Below are positions 59,650-64,000 of a stretch of DNA of 64,000 bases, in pieces. Position 1 is the stretch's first letter, and each line of letters starts with the position of its first letter. Source of the DNA: Rhizobium bangladeshense (GTDB lineage: Bacteria; Pseudomonadota; Alphaproteobacteria; Rhizobiales; Rhizobiaceae); NCBI RefSeq assembly GCF_001662075.1, contig NZ_LYPL01000011.1, positions 1-64,000 of the forward strand, written 5' to 3'. Below the pieces are notes generated by a model. It saw nothing but the letters and a program-made list of their open reading frames with translations. It did not search any database and had not been told where the DNA came from. The translations under genes were made by a program, and so were the position numbers.

Positions 59650-62600
59650 TCAAACCGTCTCCCTTTCGGTCGGGACCGCTTCGACCGGCCTTTCAGCTGA
59701 GCGGTTGCGACGCCGGCCGCGCAGCACGACGTAAAAAACCGGCGTCAGGAACAGGCCGAAGATCGTCACGCCGAGCATGCCTGAGAAGACGGCAGTGCCG
59801 AGTGACTGGCGCATTTCGGCGCCGGGGCCGGTGGCAATGGCAAGCGGCAGCACGCCGAAGATGAAGGCGAAAGCCGTCATCAGGATCGGGCGCAGGCGAA
59901 GATGGCTGGCCTCGATCGCCGCGTCGACCGGCGATTTGCCTTCTTCTTCCGCTTGTCTCGCGAACTCGACGATCAGAATGGCGTTCTTGGCTGCAAGGCC
60001 GATCAGCACGATCAGGCCGATCTGCGTCAGGACATTGTTGTCCATGCCGCGGAGCGAAACCCCGATCAGCGCCGCCAGAACCGCCAGCGGCACGATGAGG
60101 ATGATCGCCAGCGGCAGAACCCAGCTTTCATATTGCGCCGCCAGCGCCAGGAAGACGAAGATCACCGACAGGGCGAAGATGTAGACGGCGGTGTTGCCGG
60201 TATGGGTCTCCTGATAGGCGAGTTCCGTCCATTCGAAGGTCGTTCCCTGCGGCAGGATCTTCGCCGCCAGCGCTTCCATCTTCGCGATGGCGTCGCCCGT
60301 CGACGTGCCGGGCGTCGGATTGCCCTGAAGAGGCACCGAGACATACATATTGTAGCGTTGGACGAGCGCCGGGCCGCTGGCATCCTGGATATCCATCAAG
60401 GTTCCAAGCGGAACCAGCGCGCCGGTCGCCGATCGAACCTTCAGGGCGAGGATATCTTCCCTATCCATGCGGTACTGCCGGTCGGCCTGGGCGCGAACCT
60501 GGTAGACGCGGCCGAACGCGTTGAAATCGTTGACATAGGCGACGCCGAGATTGATGGAAAGCGCATTGAAGATATTGGGGATCGGCACATTCAGGAAGCG
60601 TGCCTTGTCGCGGTCGATCGCCAGGAAATATTGCGGGCTTGCATCGGAGAATGTCGTAAAGACGCCGGTCAACCCCTCCGTCGTCGCTGCCGCACCCATC
60701 ATCTGGCGGGCGAGGGCGAGCACCCGCGTCATATCCGCGTTTTCAAGATCGGAAATCTGCATTTTGAAGCCGCCGGAATTGCCGACACCCCGCACGGACG
60801 GCGGCGGTATGGCGATGATGAAGGCTTCCTGGATGCTTTGCAGCTTGCCGAAAAGCTCGCCGATGATCTTGTTGGCGTTGTCGCCGCCTTCTTCGCGTTC
60901 GGCGAAGGATTTGAACGGGACGAAGACGACGCCGGCATTCGAGGCATTGGTGAATGTCGCCCCGCTGAAGCCTGCAAACTGCACGGCATTGCCGACACCG
61001 GGCACGGTGCGGGCGATATCGCCCACCTGTTTGACGACGGCGTCGGTACGCGCGAGCGAGGCGCCGTCAGGAAGCTGTATGACGATGATCGCGTAGCCTT
61101 GGTCCATGGTCGGGATGAAACCCGAGGGAACGCGCGTGCCCATGTACCAGGTTGCCCCCAGCAGGCAAACGAAGGCGAGCATTGCCGCGCTCAAGCCGAC
61201 CCAGCTGCTGACCAGGTGCCGAACGGTCCATGAATAGCCGGAACTCATCCGGTCGAATCCACGGTTGAAGCCATCGGCAAGGCCGCGTCCCAGGCGTGTG
61301 GCCACATTGGTGCGTCTGGTTTCATGGTCATGAGGTTTGAGCAATATGCCTGCGAGGGCGGGCGAAAGCGTCAGCGAGTTCAAGGCTGATATCGCGGTGG
61401 TGACGGCGATGGTGACCGCGAACTGCCGGTAGAACTGTCCCGAAATGCCCGGAATGAAGGCTGTCGGCACGAAGACGGCGATCAAGACCAGCGAGATGGC
61501 GATGACGGCGGTTCCGACTTCGTCCATCGTGACGTGCGAGGCCTGTTTCGGCGTCATGCCGCGGGCGAGATTGCGCTCGACATTTTCCACTACCACGATC
61601 GCGTCGTCGACGACGATGCCGATCGCCAGCACCAGGCCGAACAGTGTGAGCATGTTGAGCGAGAAGCCGAAGGCCAAGAGAACGGCGAAGGTGCCGATCA
61701 GCGAGACGGGGATGGCAATGATCGGAATGATCGCAGTGCGCCAGGATTGCAGGAAGACGAGAACGACGATTGCCACCAGGATCGCCGCCTCGACGATGGT
61801 TCGATACACTTCGGAGATCGAATCCGAGATGAATTCGGTGGTGTCGTAGACGATGCGATATTCCAGCCCTTGGGGGAAATTCTGTGACAAGTCCTTCATG
61901 ATCGTCTGGACCTGATGGGCGGTGTCGAGGGCATTGGTCCCCGGCCGGGCGAAGATGCCGAGTGCGACCGCGGGATCGTTGTTGAGATAGCTGTTGGTGA
62001 CGTAGTCCTGCGCGCCGAGCTCGATGCGGGCGACGTCCTGCAACTGCACGAGCCGGCCGCTATCCGTCGATTTGACAATGACATAGCGGAACTCGCGCAC
62101 GTCGGAGAAGCGGCCGTCCGTCCGCACGGTATATTCGAACGCGTTCCTGCCGGTGACCGGCGGCGCGCCGATCTTGCCGCCCGACACCTGGACGTTCTGG
62201 TCTCTGAGGGCGGCGACGACGTCATCGGATGTCATGCCGTAGGCAGAGAGCTTTTCCGGGTCCAGCCAGACTCGCATCGAATACTGGCGTTCGCCGAACA
62301 GCTGCACGTCGCCGACGCCATCGAGGCGAACGAGAACGTCGCGGATGCGGTTGCGGGCGTAGTTGGAGACGTAAAGCTGGTCATAACGGTGCGTCGGCGA
62401 CAGCAGGTGCACGACCATCATCAGATCCGGCGAGCTTTTGTCGGTTGTCACGCCGAGCCGCTGGACTTCCTCGGGAAGGCGGGGGAGGGCGATGGAGACG
62501 CGGTTCTGGACAAGCACCTGGACCTTGTCGAGGTCGGTGCCGAGCTTGAAGGTGATCGTCAGCGACATGGCGCCGTCGGCACTCGAATAGGAAGACATGT

Positions 62601-62835
62601 AGAGCATGTCTTCGACGCCGTTGATCTGCTGCTCGAGCGGCGTCGAAACCGTATCGGCGATGGTCTGCGGATCAGCGCCCGGATAGGAGGTGCGCACGAC
62701 GATGGTCGGCGGCGCGATCTCCGGATATTGCGAGACCGGCAGCTGGGTATAGGCGATGCCGCCGACGACGAGAAGGACGATCGAAATCACCGCCGCAAAG
62801 ATCGGCCGGTCCACGAAAAAATGAGCGAATCTCAT
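59650..62835 (-). CDS. RND multidrug efflux transporter, inner-membrane pump (AcrB/MexF/BepE type)
   Basis: A 1061-residue HAE1-family pump, full length. N-terminal FVDRPIFAAVISIVLLVVGG, periplasmic GATWYMGTRVPSGFIP, the TM4 proton-relay Asp pair in IVVDDAIVVVENVER, the TM10 Lys in GLAAKNAILIVEFARQAEEE, and LRPILMTAFAFIFGVLPLAI are all intact. It exports drugs, bile-like or plant compounds with the adaptor encoded upstream. No outer-membrane channel gene follows; the gene ends 21 nt from the phosphatase stop, on the other strand. Confidence 0.93.
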   Translation of the reverse strand: MRFAHFFVDRPIFAAVISIVLLVVGGIAYTQLPVSQYPEIAPPTIVVRTSYPGADPQTIADTVSTPLEQQINGVEDMLYMSSYSSADGAMSLTITFKLGTDLDKVQVLVQNRVSIALPRLPEEVQRLGVTTDKSSPDLMMVVHLLSPTHRYDQLYVSNYARNRIRDVLVRLDGVGDVQLFGERQYSMRVWLDPEKLSAYGMTSDDVVAALRDQNVQVSGGKIGAPPVTGRNAFEYTVRTDGRFSDVREFRYVIVKSTDSGRLVQLQDVARIELGAQDYVTNSYLNNDPAVALGIFARPGTNALDTAHQVQTIMKDLSQNFPQGLEYRIVYDTTEFISDSISEVYRTIVEAAILVAIVVLVFLQSWRTAIIPIIAIPVSLIGTFAVLLAFGFSLNMLTLFGLVLAIGIVVDDAIVVVENVERNLARGMTPKQASHVTMDEVGTAVIAISLVLIAVFVPTAFIPGISGQFYRQFAVTIAVTTAISALNSLTLSPALAGILLKPHDHETRRTNVATRLGRGLADGFNRGFDRMSSGYSWTVRHLVSSWVGLSAAMLAFVCLLGATWYMGTRVPSGFIPTMDQGYAIIVIQLPDGASLARTDAVVKQVGDIARTVPGVGNAVQFAGFSGATFTNASNAGVVFVPFKSFAEREEGGDNANKIIGELFGKLQSIQEAFIIAIPPPSVRGVGNSGGFKMQISDLENADMTRVLALARQMMGAAATTEGLTGVFTTFSDASPQYFLAIDRDKARFLNVPIPNIFNALSINLGVAYVNDFNAFGRVYQVRAQADRQYRMDREDILALKVRSATGALVPLGTLMDIQDASGPALVQRYNMYVSVPLQGNPTPGTSTGDAIAKMEALAAKILPQGTTFEWTELAYQETHTGNTAVYIFALSVIFVFLALAAQYESWVLPLAIILIVPLAVLAALIGVSLRGMDNNVLTQIGLIVLIGLAAKNAILIVEFARQAEEEGKSPVDAAIEASHLRLRPILMTAFAFIFGVLPLAIATGPGAEMRQSLGTAVFSGMLGVTIFGLFLTPVFYVVLRGRRRNRSAERPVEAVPTERETV

Positions 62836-64000
62836 TGTCCGCTCTCCGCGCCGGCGGTTTCGGGCGCCGTGTCCTGCCGCTCCTTCGGCAGTTCGGTCAT
62901 CTGAGGCGTGATCTTCGAGCCGGGACGGGCGCGGATCACGCCGTTGACGATGATCGTCTCGGTGCCGTCGAGACCCTCGCGTATCACCCGGTAGCCGTAG
63001 AGCCGCGGTCCAGGCCTGACGGGCTTGCTCGAAACCGTGCCGTCGTCGCCGACGACATAGACGACGCGCTCGTTCTGATCCGAGCCGATTGCCTCATCGG
63101 GGACAAGAATGGCCTGATAGGTGTTGGAGGCTTCGACCTGTATGCGGCCGAAGAGGCCAGGCTGCAGGACAAGGTCAGGGTTGGGGAAACGAGCCCGCAG
63201 ACGAATGGTGCCACTCTGGTTGTCGACCCGGTTCTCGGCGAAATCGAGCTTTCCCTTGAACGGTTTGGCATTGGGATCCGAGATTGTGACTGACACATCC
63301 AGTCCGCCGCCACCCTGCTGGAGATCCTTGCCCAATTTACGGGCCGTGTCGGCAAAATTCAGCAGGCGGCGCTCGTCGACGTCGAAATAGAAATCGATCG
63401 GGTCGAGAGAAACGATCGTTGTGAGCACGGTCTGGTCGGTCTGCACCAGATTGCCGGCCGAGATCAGCCGGCGGTCGATACGGCCGCTGAGCGGCGCCTT
63501 GATTTCCGTATATTCCATGTCGAGCGACGCACGATCGGCTGCGGCCTGCGCACCGCGGACATTGGCCTCGGCTGAATCGAATTCGCGGCGGCGATCATCC
63601 AGCGTCTGCGCCGACTGACTGCCGCTCGAGGCAAGCGACTGGGCGCGCTTGTACTGCGCGTCGGCAAAGACCAGGGTGGATTGTGAGGCCTCAAGCGTCG
63701 CCTTTGCCTGGTTGAGGGCCGTTATGAAGGGTCTCTGGTCGATGACGAAGAGCAGATCGCCCTGCTTGACCAGCGCGCCGTCCTGGAAATGGATTTCCTG
63801 CAGGTAACCGCCAACGCGCGAGCGAACGGAGACTTCGTCGACCGGTTCGAAGCGACCGATGAACTCGTCGCTGTCGACGACGTCGCGAACGACCGGCTTG
63901 GCAACGGTGACGGGCGGGGGCGGCGGCGCGTTCTGGGCCAGCGCGGCCAGAGGCATCAACGCCGCCATGCAGCCAAACACCGCGATCTGTCGAAGCGCGT
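62832..64000 (-). CDS. RND efflux periplasmic adaptor (membrane fusion protein), 5' end outside the window
   Basis: About 389 residues of an AcrA/MexE-type adaptor. The signal-peptide core (GCMAALMPLAALA) is followed by the lipoyl/barrel-sandwich halves (VSVRSRVGGYLQEIHFQDG; YTEIKAPLSGRIDRRLIS), an alpha-hairpin between them, and a beta-barrel (GLFGRIQVEASNTY). The frame stays open to the window edge, so the true start is just beyond 64000; an internal GTG at 63980 is less likely. Its stop overlaps the pump start (ATGA). A regulator gene may lie further right. Confidence 0.9.
   Translation of the reverse strand, partial: ALRQIAVFGCMAALMPLAALAQNAPPPPPVTVAKPVVRDVVDSDEFIGRFEPVDEVSVRSRVGGYLQEIHFQDGALVKQGDLLFVIDQRPFITALNQAKATLEASQSTLVFADAQYKRAQSLASSGSQSAQTLDDRRREFDSAEANVRGAQAAADRASLDMEYTEIKAPLSGRIDRRLISAGNLVQTDQTVLTTIVSLDPIDFYFDVDERRLLNFADTARKLGKDLQQGGGGLDVSVTISDPNAKPFKGKLDFAENRVDNQSGTIRLRARFPNPDLVLQPGLFGRIQVEASNTYQAILVPDEAIGSDQNERVVYVVGDDGTVSSKPVRPGPRLYGYRVIREGLDGTETIIVNGVIRARPGSKITPQMTELPKERQDTAPETAGAESGQ

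Overview
Organism. The window reads as a Rhizobium-like alphaproteobacterial chromosome. It is GC-rich, carries many CUT1-type sugar ABC operons, a ugpBAEC operon and a second-type nuo locus, and holds a 44-bp hairpin element (55096-55139) of a kind I remember as common between genes of Rhizobium and Agrobacterium. The genus is an inference; no rRNA gene is visible. The initiator tRNA at position 2 suggests that an rRNA operon ends just to the left, because rhizobial rrn operons usually end in tRNA-fMet. Layout, 1-12.7 kb. The tRNA-fMet and its terminator are followed by a graveyard of decayed genes (an AraC fragment, a PfpI/DJ-1 pseudogene, a pcaB tail, a broken galE) mixed with an intact AraC regulator and a short-chain dehydrogenase (SDR). 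Next comes a catabolic module: a class I/II aminotransferase, an NtaA-type flavin monooxygenase with its flavin reductase, LysR and GntR/HutC regulators with overlapping ends, and a divergent polar amino-acid ABC transporter with a likely operator on its promoter. Layout, 12.7-24.5 kb. A hexitol/ketohexose locus follows. One arm encodes a CUT1 transporter, a DUF2160-like small membrane protein and an L-xylulose-reductase-like SDR. The divergent arm encodes a D-tagatose 3-epimerase-family protein, a ROK regulator, a PfkB kinase resembling D-tagatose kinase, a PF08013 protein resembling D-tagatose-6-phosphate 4-epimerase, and ribitol-dehydrogenase-like and galactitol-dehydrogenase-like SDRs. It ends at a 61-nt segment 88% identical to the tRNA-fMet 3' end plus terminator at positions 66-126, so about 24 kb is bracketed by direct repeats. 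Layout, 24.8-41.3 kb. A complete alternative respiratory complex I is present. nuoH-nuoI plus a CBS-domain gene lie on the plus strand; nuoJ, nuoK, a NuoL/Mrp-like gene, an 84-residue membrane protein, a second NuoL/MrpD-like gene, nuoM, nuoN and nuoA-G run on the minus strand. Four antiporter-like subunits are encoded instead of three, and NuoG carries the extra N7 cluster motif of E. coli/Thermus-type enzymes. Layout, 41.6-64 kb. First is a ROK-controlled ABC/SIS/PfkB operon whose gene set matches Amadori-compound (frl) or amino-sugar loci. Then come ugpBAEC for glycerol-3-phosphate uptake; four small metabolic genes (cupin, CMD-family, hydroxypyruvate-isomerase-like, SDR); an Rrf2 regulator next to an SfnB-type flavoprotein; a metallophosphatase; and an RND efflux pump whose adaptor gene runs off the right edge. 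I found no integrase, transposase, CRISPR array or prophage gene.
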